A DNA stretch of 64,000 nt from Toxotes chatareus (taxonomy: Eukaryota; Chordata; Actinopteri; Toxotidae): positions 3,568,001 to 3,632,000 of the forward strand of contig CM028900.1 of NCBI GenBank assembly GCA_016801885.1. Direction: 5' to 3'. Positions 20,522 through 32,159 of this stretch are shown piece after piece. A model generated the notes under the pieces. The model was not told the origin of the DNA. It did not search any database and worked only from the letters and a program-made list of their open reading frames with translations. Each line of letters starts with the position of its first letter. Position 1 is the first letter of the stretch. Made by a program: the position numbers and the translations under genes.

Positions 20522-23495
20522 ATGGCTTCCCTGGGGCAGATCATCTTCTACAGGTGTGTCTGAAGTGGTGCAAAGAAACTGAGTTCAGTCTCTCATGTGC
20601 TATATTCAAGTGCAATTTTGAGTTACTTCTTCTTTTGTGAGTATTTCCATCCAGTGCAACTCATATTTCCACTTCTCTACAGAGGTAAATACTGTAGTTT
20701 TTACTGACTGGATATTTTTCAGATTTCCAGTTAAAACATATAATATAATGTTAAAGGTTAAAGGATAGGTTCTCAGACATTCTCAACTTGTTTGGCTCGT
20801 GATCTTTCAGAACAAAGCAGTGTTGTGGTTTATATGTCTATAACTTGTTGGCTGTTTTACCAAAGGCACGTTTCCTCTTTAAATTTCTAAGATGGTGTAA
20901 CTTACATAACTGTTCAAGGTCCAAAGAGGTAAAATCCTAAACCGAAAAAGGCACAGATCAGTAAAAAAGTATATGACGTGGTTAAAAATAGCTCCACCTC
21001 AACAGTAAAATGCTTTAATCACTGATGCATCAGAAACCATCTAATACCAATATAATTTTAGACATGAGTCACAGTGACTTTGACTCAAAACTGAATACTT
21101 ACAGCACATTTTGCTGATTCTTCACTTTTCCTGAATCTTTGCTTGAGTAATATTTTAATGCAAACTTCTACTTCAGCAGGAGTATTTTTAGATTGTTCTA
21201 TGAATATTTTTACTGAAGTAACTGATAAAGTTGAAAGTTGATAAAGTTTAGCAGAAGCTGTCACTGTGTCTAGGTCCTTACATTTTCCTGTGTTTGTGTT
21301 TCTCTTCTGCGTGCAGCATGATTACCCTCATCGTCTTATTCTCGGCCATCATCATCCTCATCTTGGCCTTGGCCTTCTCAAGTAAGACCCGTGGATCCTT
21401 GTGAGAATCCTGTTTTATCTCTGGTGATGGCCCTGTGAGGCCTGAGGGGACACATGGGTGTGTTCAGTACACATACACTGTGTTTGTCTAAACAAGAAAA
21501 GGAGTTAATTCTTGTGGATGACAAGACACCACCAAGTGTTTAAAGGGATGTGTATGTGTGTCTAGCTTTACGTGTGTTGTTGAATTTCCATCTCAGATAA
21601 ATGGTGTATGTAGAAATGTCCCTGCATGTTTTATGTGCAAGATTAAAAAAGTACCTGCACACAGTTTGTTCCTTGCTGGTTCTTTTATTTTTAGTCAATG
21701 TTAATCAAGTCTAGAATAAAAAGGAGAACTGAAACAGGCAGCGTGAGGATGTCTGTGAATCTTTAAGTGTAGACATTTGTCACTCAGCACCTGCAAAGAC
21801 AGCGACAGTGTTGAATGTTTTCACGTCTTATCGTTCACCTTGATAATACAGGAAGAGATCTTTCCTACTGTGAATCCAGTGGGAACAAAATGAAGATTAT
21901 ATGAGGCTTCAGCAGTCTCATTCAGTCAAATGTTGCAGTCGTTTCAGCTCAGTGTTTCCTTGTTGAGCCACAGTAACATAAAAACGAGGGAAAGACTGTA
22001 ACTTTGGAAGATACCCTAAGGACTGTGGATTTTGTTCCTCATCTCTGACACTGGAATAACTTTAGGAAGGGAGCTCTTCATTGCCTGTAACTCAGTGGGC
22101 TAATGATCTGGATGTGTTTTCCATCACGAGTCTGAGCCCGTGTCCTCGTCCCACAGATTCCTCCTCTGAGGTGCTGAGCAGCAACACGGTGCCCATCGCC
22201 AACCTCGGCGAGGATAAGCTCCTCAGCTGCTCTCTTCGCTTGCAAAGCGAACAAACCAGAGTCAGCCAGCTGTCAGTCACCTGGGAGAAGGAGGGCCTGG
22301 AGGGACTCGTTTACCAGTACAAGGACGGAGTTCCGGATCTCGGGGACCAAAACTCGCAGTTCAGAGGGAGAACTCAGCTCTTCCCTGATGCTTTAGTGAC
22401 GGGGAACGCCTCTCTGCTGATGAGGAATGTGAGAAGCAGTGATGAGGGGGAGTACACCTGCAGCATCAGCTCATCTGATGGTGGAGGGACGGTCAACATT
22501 CGTCTCAGAACAGCAGGTAGGACGACTCGTCCTTCCAGTTTCACTGTGTTTGCTTTGGAAATGAATGAACACTTTGCTTTAACCTTACACTGTGTTCATA
22601 ATGTATAGTATTTCGTTATGTATGGCAGTAGGAGAGGTTAAATAATTTTAAGTTCTCCAAGGAAGACATGTTTAAGTAATTTCATCTGGGACCGGGACCC
22701 CAACTCATATTCACCTCTCTCACTGTCTCAGCCTTTTCAGCCCCCGCATTTACATTCTCAAATGGCGTCCTGACTGCCAAGGCAAGCAGGTGGCTCCCCA
22801 AGCCACATGTGACATGGCTGAACCAGGACGGAGACGTCCTGCAGGGAAGCACGAACTTCTCACAAAGCTCTGGAGGGATATACAGTGTTGTTAGCGCGCT
22901 GCAGCAGGCCAACATCAGCAGCAGCTACACCTGCAAGATTGAAAATGACTTGGTGATGTCAGTCTCTCAGGCGACTGTGACAGGTGGGATTTTATGACCA
23001 CTTCGTGCCACGTGTGAGAAGTTAAAGTCTCTCTGTTGATGGGTCATGAACTGGCAAAATCCAAAGAGAGACTTTGAAGGCTTTGCAAGCAAAAGTCAAA
23101 GGGCAGCCTACTGATTTTACTCATCTCTGATTGTTTTCTGTGTTATCTGATCTGATCCGACCCCTGCTGCTTTTTTTTAACCGTTCTTTTATTTATCTGT
23201 CTCTGAAAAGAAAAGAAATCTAGCAGGCATTTCTAATTAAAAAGAATATATATACTCACTGATATGACCAGATAAAAACAGGTAGCCTGGCCAAAGGATA
23301 AAACACAATAAAACAAAATGAAAGATTGAAAAACAAAACAAAACAGATTGAACAAAAGTGAATCTCCTTTCATATTTTTCAGAGTCTGCAGTACTGGAGA
23401 AGACATACTTCAACTACAACACTGCTTCATCCCTGCTGACGTCAGGTTACCTGAGCATCGTGACCAGTGTCCTCTGCATCTATTATCAGACCTAA
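20522..23495 (+). CDS. vtcn1: VTCN1 (B7-H4), V-set domain T-cell activation inhibitor
   Basis: Exons read as 20522-20553, 21317-21381, 22157-22516, 22732-22983 and 23383-23495; 822 nt in phase, 273 aa (human 282). The start MASLGQI is the VTCN1 signature and is followed by a hydrophobic signal/anchor segment in exon 2. Exon 3 encodes an IgV domain with NLGEDKLLSC, GLVYQYKDG, FRGRT, GNASL and DEGEYTC, the pattern of VTCN1. Exon 4 encodes the second Ig domain, ending YTCKIENDL. Exon 5 encodes a short membrane segment with almost no tail. The known family role is a ligand on antigen-presenting or epithelial cells that dampens T-cell activation. Oddity: the first Ig-domain-2 cysteine is Ala (22776-22778), so that disulfide cannot form. 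The next gene is TRIM45, as in mammals. Confidence 0.92.
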
Positions 23496-24498
23496 TTACA
23501 CAAACAGACATTAAATATTGCCCTGCACAGCTCATCCCGGGTGACCACAGTGCATCAGGGCGATGGATTTCTGAACATTATGTTGCTTTGCTTGTTAATT
23601 TATTACAGTGGATGTTGTTACTGTGTAACAGCGTTTAACTCTGAGTCAGCTTTTACATTTTCTTTTTATTCCCCCGATGTGAGTGTCATGTTTTACTGTA
23701 GGTGAAGACTCTGTCTACATTATTTTTCAGTAAAATTTTCCTGTTAGTGTGAGTTTTTATTTGTATCTGTATCTATCTTCCTAATGTAAAACAAGATGAA
23801 CTACCTTCTATGTTGTAAACAGCACACACATTATTATTATTATTATTATAGTTTTTGTTTTGTTTGTTTGCTTGCTTGTTTTTGTTACTGCTTGTTACTG
23901 ACTGCCTGTTTCAGGACTCCATGTACAGTAGATCTTACCAAATAGAAGCCAACTGTTTATTGTGTTATTGAGTTAAGTGACAAAAAATGAATCTCACATT
24001 AAGTGCATTCCTTCATTACTTCATAAGAGCAATTCATACTAATTAATAACACAGAATTGAAAAACTACAACTAGCTTGTGATAAGACGTGATAACAATCA
24101 CACTGTTCTGTCCTGCCAGTAGATGGGGACAGTCAGGGTCCCAGACTGGTAGTGAGGAGTCCCGGGAAGTCTTTGGCCCACCCCTGATAGGCCGTGTGAG
24201 GTTTCCCATTGGTCTGGCAGTGAGTGAGGTGTCATATGTCCCAGGGAGCCCTGAACGCAGCCTAGTTTTCCACGGGAAAAGTAGGACTTTCCCGTGGGAT
24301 TTGAATCAATGACATGAAATTAAAACATTTTTTCCCATCCAGGTGTGAACAGTTTGATGTGAGTGGTTCCTGTGCAGAGGAGAGGGTTTCAGAGAGGCGG
24401 TCTGCCGGCCAGTTCTCACGGGTTTGTGGAGCTCGGTGGGTTTCACGGTGGTAATCACTGGGTTTGTTTTTGGCACCAGGACTCACCGAAAACAGACA
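23496..24498. other. VTCN1 3' region and TRIM45 upstream region
   Basis: It contains a (TTA)n tract at about 23830-23849. No canonical AATAAA was noticed in the first 500 nt. An upstream in-frame ATG at 24424 would extend TRIM45 by 25 residues but does not match the family start. No other gene is seen. Confidence 0.5.
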
Positions 24499-27400
24499 AT
24501 GTCGCAGAGTGAACAGAAAGAAAACGCGGAGCAGTCAACGTTTAGCTCGGAAGACGAACCAAACGGCGTCCTGGTAAACCCGAGGGCGGTTTGTAACGCG
24601 TGTAAACGCCTGTACCGGGACCCTAAGATCCTCCCCTGCCTGCACACCTTCTGCGCCGACTGTATCGGCCAGCTGGAGCCGTTTTCCGTGTCTTCTCGCG
24701 GCCACCGGGACGGTCCGGAGGACGGCAGGAGCGGCGAGGCGGTGGAGGCGGACCGACCTGCCGTCACCGTCACGGTGCTCTGTCCCGACTGTGACTCCGA
24801 GGTGGACATTCCTCCGTCGGGACCGGCCGGGCTGAGCACCGACCACCTGGCGCTGGACGAAGTATTCCTGGAGACCCTGGTGACGGACGGCCCGCTGGGA
24901 TGCGACCTGTGCGGCGAAGGAGGCGCCGAGAGCCGCTGCGAGGTCTGCAGCGTCAACCTGTGCGAGTTCTGCTGCCAGGCGCACAGGTAGAGTCTGTTCT
25001 ATGCTATCCTGTTCTATTCTCTTATAAAGTTCCGTTCTAGTTCAGGCTCACTGTGAGATTCTGTTTTATTCTGTGGTCAAGCCAACAGGTGGGTACATTC
25101 TATCATACTTCTATTCTGTTCTGTTCCATCAGTTCTGTTCTCATTCATGCTCACTCTAAGATTCTAGTCTGTTCTCTGTTATCAAGCTAGCAGATTAGAT
25201 TATTTGCTCTGTTCTACTTTGTTCCAATAGTTCTGCTGTCAAGCTCACATTGTTAGGTTCTACTCTAATTTGTTCTATTCTATTCTACTATTCTGTCCAG
25301 CTAAGAGGTCCATTCTATCATTCTCTGTTCTGCTCATTCTTTTGTGCTTTCAGGTTCTCATACTAATATTCTGTTCTACTCCAGCTGATGGACGAGCTTC
25401 TATTCTATTCTATTCTATTCTATTGTTGTATAGGAGTAGTTCTGTTCTACTCCATTCTACTCTATTATGTTCTGCTGTAAAAGTTAACAGGTAGATTCTT
25501 TTCTATTCTGTGCCACATTCACAGGAAAATGTCTGCTCTATTGTATTTAATTCTTTTCCATTCTACTGTGTTCTGTTCTACTCTGCTGTCCTGTGTAGGA
25601 CACATTTTATATGTGAGTATGTGAGATTCCATTCCATGTTTTTCTACTCTGTCCCTCTGTCGCTCTGTCCTGTTTTTAATCGTATTCTCTCCTCTTCCAG
25701 GCGACAGAAGGTAAAGTCCGACCTCCAGCTGAAGCCTGAGGTTGAAATGAATCTTTAATCTGACACACAGACATGTGAGTATCTGTCTCTCTTCTCTCTG
25801 CTGTCTGCAGGCGGCAGAAACGAACAGCGTCTCACTCTGTTCGGGGTCTGGAGGAGCTGAAGTCCCGTGGTCGTCTTTGCCGCCCCGTCCTCTGCTCCCT
25901 CCATCCCGCCCAGGAGCTCCGGCTCTTCTGTCAGCCCTGCGACCTGCCCGTCTGCCTGGAGTGTGCCGCCATGCTGCACCGCGATCACCGCTGCTGTCCC
26001 ACGCATGATGTTATTGATCGTCATGGAGACCGCATCCGGGAGATGGTCTCTGTGCGCCTGCGACCTCGCCTGGAGCGTCTGGAGGAGTCACTGCAGAAGG
26101 TGTAACAGAGTGTGTCACAATGTAATTCCTCATAATATAAAACCTTATAATCCACACCTGTCGTACACGACTTTTTTTTTTTTAAAAAAAAAGTTCTTTC
26201 TCTCTACCTTCAGGTGGAAGTATCCCAGGAGGCTTTGCAGGCACGAGTGGAGGCAACAGCCAGTGAGGTGAGGGCGTTTGCACGAGGCTATGCCAGCGCT
26301 GTGGAAGCCCACTGCCTGTCTCTGCTGCGTCGCCTGGAGGAGCTCCGTGTCCAACGCAGGTATGAGACAAAGAACAGAAAGAACTTGTATCGAGCAAAAA
26401 GTTTTTGCTGAATCAATATAGAACCACAAAAATGCAAGCACACACGTTCCTCCATACCAGTTCTAGACTTCTGCTGTACTTGGAGTTAAAGTGTATTTTG
26501 GCCCAGAGAGTCGTCTTGGACAAATGTGATACAATATGTTTGTTAAACTGCTTCCCGTGCCAATGGATTTCTGCTTAGCGCAATGCCATCACGTTTGATA
26601 TCGATCTTTTTATTTTTATAGCCTTGTATTGTTATATATTCTCTCTACAAGCTTGTTTTAATTTCTTTAACAACAGAAGCACAGATTCCAGGACAAAGCT
26701 CTCCTCATGGGACAGTAAAGTTTATCTCACTTTACTGAAGTCTGAAATTTGTTTTGTGAAATTGTTTGTGCTGGAATCCACGTGTTCCAGCTCCTATGAG
26801 CATAAGTATTTCAGAACATTAATAATTCAGTCAAGTAATTGATGGTTAACAACACTCAACACATACTCTGAGTTTGTGACTCACACTATGTTTGTCCAAC
26901 AGGAACCAGCTCCACCTGCAGAAGGCGCAGCTGCAGCAGGCTCTGCTGGATGTCCGAGGTGGTGTGGAGTTTGCAGAGAGACTGCTGAGCTGTGGGTCTG
27001 AGGCCGAGATCCTCAGCGCCAAAGGAGTGACCCTGAGAAGGCTGACCAGTCTGGCAGAGAGCAGCTACGACCCCCGCCCGGCAACTGTCGCCCCAGACGA
27101 CGGCAGCGGTATCAGCTTCATGCCCAGGGAGCCCGCAGGGGAGGTGGAGGGCTACCCGGTGGTCGGGATGATCAACTCTAAGACAGTGGACCTCAGCAAG
27201 TGCACCATTGAAGGGGAAGGTAAACCACTTGTGTCAATATACAGATATTTAATTTTTGAAGTGCTTTTTAGTTCTGCAACCACAGAGATTACCCAGCATG
27301 AGTAGCTGCAGGTGGGTGGGGATGTGGAGAGGACAGGTCAAAGGCTCGGGGGAGGAGGTGGATTGTAGACTGACTTCTCCTGGAGCAGTTAAAGACTACT

Positions 27401-30400
27401 GTTACCTTCCTGGGTTTTTGGCTCTGAGACAGAAATTCCTTTGGGACCAAAGGAATGTTGAGTTGCCTGAAGGCAGCACACTGAGCTCCAGGGTTTCATA
27501 AAGGAAGAACCCCCCGCCCCGACACACACACGCACACGCACACACACACACACACAGCAGAGATTTGTCACTTAGATTAAAGTAGTGTTTACCTGTGTGA
27601 GAAGTGAAAAGCAAAAAGTGACTCTATGCCAAGTCTCGTCTGTGTCAAAGAGCGAGTGTATTGTTGCAATGTTTGCCAGAAGGTCAATCCATTTATTGTG
27701 CCAAGCACTTGTCTGTGTCTGTGTTCGTCTGTTTGCATAACGTTTGGCTCATACAGAGCATTTTTCCGTGTGGTGACCTTTCCATTTATCCACACTTCCT
27801 TTCTGTATTTGCTTTTTTTAACGTGTTTTTAAAACTTTTTTTTTTTATGTTGGATTAGGCTTCATTTTATCTTTATCTGCTTTTAATTTGTTTGTTCCTT
27901 GTAAACTTTCGTCAGCCACATCCGCTTCTCACAAAGCAGCTTTTTCATTTAAGAGGCCAGATAAGGGCCAGTTTTTTGTGTGGACTATTAGAGAGCAGAA
28001 ATCACAGAGGCTTACTGACGATTATCCCTTCTCTGTGGGATAAGAGGGTTTGAAGTGGTGGATTTGCACCACGAGGCTGTGCAGCGCAGGTGAAATGTGG
28101 CCCAGAACAGCTGGCTCTGTAATGGTGACAGCTGCTGGGTACTTGGTTTAGAAAGCGCACACACACACAAATTCACAGACAATTCACACCCATGAGGAGC
28201 AGCAGTGGTAGTGCTGATAGAAACAGGGGTCCAAATGTGGCAGTGGAGGTAATTCCTGTTTTCAAATCCTATATTTATAAGCAAAAACAGAAAGAATGTA
28301 ACAGAAAAATCCTCTATTATGAAGAAAAGTCTAGAGATATAGTTTGTGTACAGAGCTTATGATTAATTTATAGCTTTTTTAAATTGATCTTTTCATAAAA
28401 TATAAAAAAAAGGAAGAAAAAAGGCTGAAAAATGCTCCTTTCAATTTCCCAGAGCCCAGTATGACATCTTCACATTACTAACATCAGCTACAATTATATA
28501 ACACAAAGAGAAACAGCAAACGATCCCATTTAAGAGGATGAAAACACTGAATATGTTTGATAAATGTCTCAAAAGTTTTTCTTTTGATTGTCTCATCAGT
28601 TAATCATCTAGAGTGTAGACGTCTACCAAGGCCAGTGTCAAACACCAAACAACAGACTTCAAAGGAAAAAATTAAAATTCATCGTAAATAATCCGGATAT
28701 GCTCTCACCTGGCTCGTGCCCCATCCACAGCCAGGGAGGAACCCAGCACACAAATTGACTAATCAATTAATTGACTAACTGTTGTAGCTCTAATCAGCAG
28801 AAATAGCGTAAATAACAGTCACTGGAAAACACTGACTAATAACAGAGGAAAACACAGTGCAGGATCATTAGTTATGGAACGGCTAACAGACTGACAAGAA
28901 AATGCAAAGCAACATTAATCACTTATGCGAACACAAGTGATGTTGGCTTTAACACAGACAACAACAGCAGATGAATATCCTCAGCGAGTGTGTCCCTGGA
29001 GCTCAGCAGAACAAGCTAACGAAACACTAAATAACGGTGGGAGGTTCTGGAAAACTCTGGTCAGCAGCAGTGAAGTCACACAGCCACCGTATGTTGAGGG
29101 TGAAAAGTGGCTTACCTAAGCACTCAGTGGGGGGTTGTTTCTGAGTGAGACAGTGTGTGTGTCTGTGTCTGTGTGACTGAAGTCTTCAGGGGCACAAGAC
29201 AGATGTGTTAAGTGTCTCCATTTGGTGGCGTGCCTGAATGATGAAGTGCCTCTTTAAATGCGATGTGACCGTGCAGGATCACTCGTAAAACCTTGAACAG
29301 TTGTCCTAATTGTGTTGGTGGCTCTCTGTCTGGTTCTTGTGTGTTTTTCAGTACTTGCACAAAAAAAAACTTTTTTTCCTCCAGGTGTGACCGTGTCTGA
29401 GAGATACAGTATTTCTGCATGTGTTACTCAGACTTGGTTGCTTGTGCGTTTGCATGAAAGCAACCTCCACATGTTTTTTTCCACTTTTAATCTGAGTTTT
29501 TTTTTCACTATTGGGCTGCATCTCTCAGTTCCAGTTATGGTAAATCAGAATAATAAAACATGCAGATATTGCATATGAGAATGTGCTTCAAACTTATCGA
29601 CAGTTTGGGGACGTTCCTTTTCCTGTTTCAGTGTGAAATAGATCACTTGTACAAAATTAGGTACATGAAGTAATGGTTTCCCAGTTTGGTGTAGAGGAAC
29701 CTGACAGCAGCGAGTCTTTATCAGCCGACATCAGTGCCCAGTTTCACTAATGCTCTTGTGGCTGAATGGCAGTAAATCTCTGCAGCCATGGTTCCGAATC
29801 TTGTTGAAAGCCTGAAACCAGAACAGCGGGGGTTGTTAAAGCACCAGATCAATGCCCATTTTTTAAAATTTAGATCAGCAATAGCATATTCAAGTGTTTC
29901 CTATTTTTTTGGCTATGTTGTGTATTTTTTTTTTTTTTTTTTTTTTGCTCAGCTCATCTGTCTGACCTCTAACCTTTAACTCCTCATGGTCACAGGTCTG
30001 CAGCGGGGCAGGGAGGGCCAGCAGGGCCACTTCACCCTGGTGTGCAGAGACGCAGCTGGAGAGCGGATGACCCGAGGTGGAGAGCACGTCCTGGTCAGTA
30101 TCGTCCACAAGGAGAAGAAAAACTGGTGAGTGTGTGACAGTGCCTGGCCTGCCCTGTCAGTGTTTTAACTTTCTTGAGCACATCTGGATTTAAAAAATGT
30201 TCTGAAAGAAACTGAAGTTTAAAGGAGAAAACCTGTATTTTCATGAGGCACAGTGAGGTTTTATCCTCTTGTGTGTTTGACTAGCGAGATTCATATCCCG
30301 TTAATATCCGATTCTTACCAGCATCTCTTACGCACAGCAGCTTGCATGTATGAATGCCTGCCTTTGTAGTTAATTAGCTCTTACAGCCATCTGAAGGCAG

Positions 30401-31864
30401 CATGTGTCTCACCTACAATCTGCAATGAGAGTGATGTGCGTTATCAAACTGCAATCACTCACACCAGATCAGCTGTAGCCACCTTGATGAGATCCAATGC
30501 AACCAGTATTAGGTTGTTGCTAAATAACCACAAAACCTGTTTCCTCTTTGGCTACATAATAATCGTTGCAACTTCCTTGTTTATGTAATGAAAGTGATGA
30601 ACAGTATTAGACAACATGCGGAAGCAGGTTGACCACAATGCGGTGAGGCTGATTCACGACTGGTCGTGGCCTGAAACTGAAAACAGTGTAAAAAAAGAGA
30701 GACAGCAGGAAAACATTTCCTCAGTTCCTGGTTTTATTGTTTCCTTTTTTTTTCTCTTTTATTGTGTAACTCTGTGTTTGTGTGAAAAATGCTATACAAA
30801 TAAAACCTGACTGATTGATCACCCTTGCTCTGTTGTTAATGTTATTCAGTGAAATGTGAGAATGAAATTTGATGACAGGAGATGAAGTTCAGGAAACTGA
30901 TTTTGGTGTAACAAAACCGATCTTGTTTTGTTGATATTTTACCGTATCATATTTTCTTTCAGCACAGTGGAGACGACAGTGGTTGACGACAACGACGGAT
31001 CCTACAGTGTTTCATACACACCTGAAGAGCCGGGAAACTACTCAGTGTGGGTTTGTGTCAAAGCACAACATGTCAAGGTATGAAACCAACTCAAGAAGTT
31101 TGCCACAGGAATATATGAAAATTCAGGGAATCAACTTGACCAGCTCTGATGTTGAATTTGTCTCCTGGGACAGATAAGTGTTGGTTTCTGTCGACCTGGA
31201 CAGACTGACCGAGCGGCTGACTGACTTTGTCCTGTCTCGTGCTGCAGGGTTCTCCGTTCATTCTGAATGTGAAGAGGAAGTTCAGGCGTCACAGTGGGAC
31301 GTTTCACTGCTGCTCCTTCTGCTCCAGTGGAGGAGCCAAAGAGGCTCGCTGTGGCTGTCCGGGAACCATGCCAGGTACACACATCTTCCTCCACAAAATG
31401 TCAGGTCGGAAGGACACTTATTCACAATAAACTCAGAGCAACAGAAATGGTACACTTGGTTTTTAAGTAGAACAAAGAGAGAGAACAAACCGAGGAACAG
31501 CTTTGGAACCAGAGCTCTTATTGCTGCTGTGCTTTTTGAGTGGAATGACTTCTGTTTGTAAGAGGAATGGATTTCTTTCAAATCATTCATTACAGGTTAA
31601 TGATGATAAAAAAACAGTAGAAGCATATTCAAATGAAACGCTTCCCTTCAGTTAAAATGGCAGCTTCTATTAATAGTGTCCAAATAAAGAATAGGTGACT
31701 TTATTAAAATGATCAATTGTTAATTTATTATTATCTTACCTTGTGAAGATTTTGTGTGACTGGTGTTACGCAGTGGAAAATTTAGGTCTATATTTTTATT
31801 GCACACTGCCTTATAGTCAGACATGAGACAGAAAAGTACAAGATCCTTTAGTTTTTGGATTTTT

Positions 31865-31902
<38 letters not shown>

Positions 31903-32159
31903 ATCTCCTCTTCCGCAGACAGATTCCTACAAATCCTGCTGTCATTTCTGATCTTTCTCTCTTGATCTGTCTGTCTGTCTTGCTGCCTGTTTGTCTTACT
32001 GCAGGAGGATTTAAAGGCTGTGGCCACGGTCATAAGGGGCATCCTGGGAAGCCGCACTGGTCTTGCTGTGGCAGCACGGTGGAGCAGTCTGAGTGTTTGC
32101 CTCAGAGCGTGTTGGCTGCAGTTTCCCCCCGTGGCCACCTGCGAACCGTGGAGCTCTGA
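24499..32159 (+). CDS. trim45: TRIM45, tripartite motif E3 ubiquitin ligase (8 exons)
   Basis: Exons read as 24499-24986, 25811-26099, 26214-26359, 26903-27219, 29996-30125, 30963-31077, 31248-31374 and 32005-32159; 1767 nt in phase, 588 aa (human about 580). Domains in order are a RING finger from C32 (CNACKRL, then LPCLHTFCADC and CPDC), B-box 1 at about 136-163 (CDLCGEGG), B-box 2 (CSLHPAQELRLFCQPC), a coiled coil across exons 2-4, a filamin-type Ig repeat (exons 5-7, including DGSYSVSYTPEEPGNY), and a cysteine/histidine-rich tail (CGHGHKGHPG, HWSCCG) ending LRTVEL, close to the human ending. Known role: RING ubiquitin ligase linked to repression of MAPK and NF-kB signalling. Exon 1 is markedly GC-rich. 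A decoy acceptor at 25700 could give a truncated product. Confidence 0.95.
24995..25680 (+). repeat. Degenerate TTCTATTCTGTTC minisatellite in TRIM45 intron 1
   Basis: The intron is built largely of variants of TTCTATTCTGTTCTA with interspersed CTCATTC and AGCTAACAGGT phrases; a purer TTCTA run lies at about 25398-25422. Short open frames here are repeat artefacts. Confidence 0.8.
25701..25758 (+). other. Decoy or alternative TRIM45 exon 2 start
   Basis: CTCTTCCAG followed by GCGACAGAAG copies the real exon 2 boundary (CTGCAG followed by GCGGCAGAAA at 25811). Used in place of it, it adds the residues RQKVKSDLQ and so on, ending at TAA (25756-25758), leaving RING and B-box 1 only. Confidence 0.35.
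27220..29995 (+). other. TRIM45 intron 4, no gene
   Basis: This 2.8-kb intron has (CA)n at about 27524-27556 and a repeat fragment with TCAATTAATTGACTAACTGT and GTAGCTCTA at about 28757-28793, typical of a common fish repeat. No additional exon is supported. Confidence 0.6.
30735..30820 (+). repeat. LINE-tail-like repeat in TRIM45 intron 5
   Basis: It ends GTGTGAAAAATGCTATACAA followed by ATAAAACCTGACTGATTGA, the kind of tail seen on L2/RTE-like fish elements. Class uncertain. Confidence 0.5.
31867..31900 (+). repeat. (TC)n microsatellite
   Basis: Run of TC units in TRIM45 intron 7, about 105 bp before the last exon. Confidence 0.95.

Noticed and set aside
24483..24984. Long minus-strand open frames of about 150 aa
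   Set aside because: They are shadows of the GC-rich TRIM45 exon 1, whose plus-strand translation has clear RING and B-box motifs.
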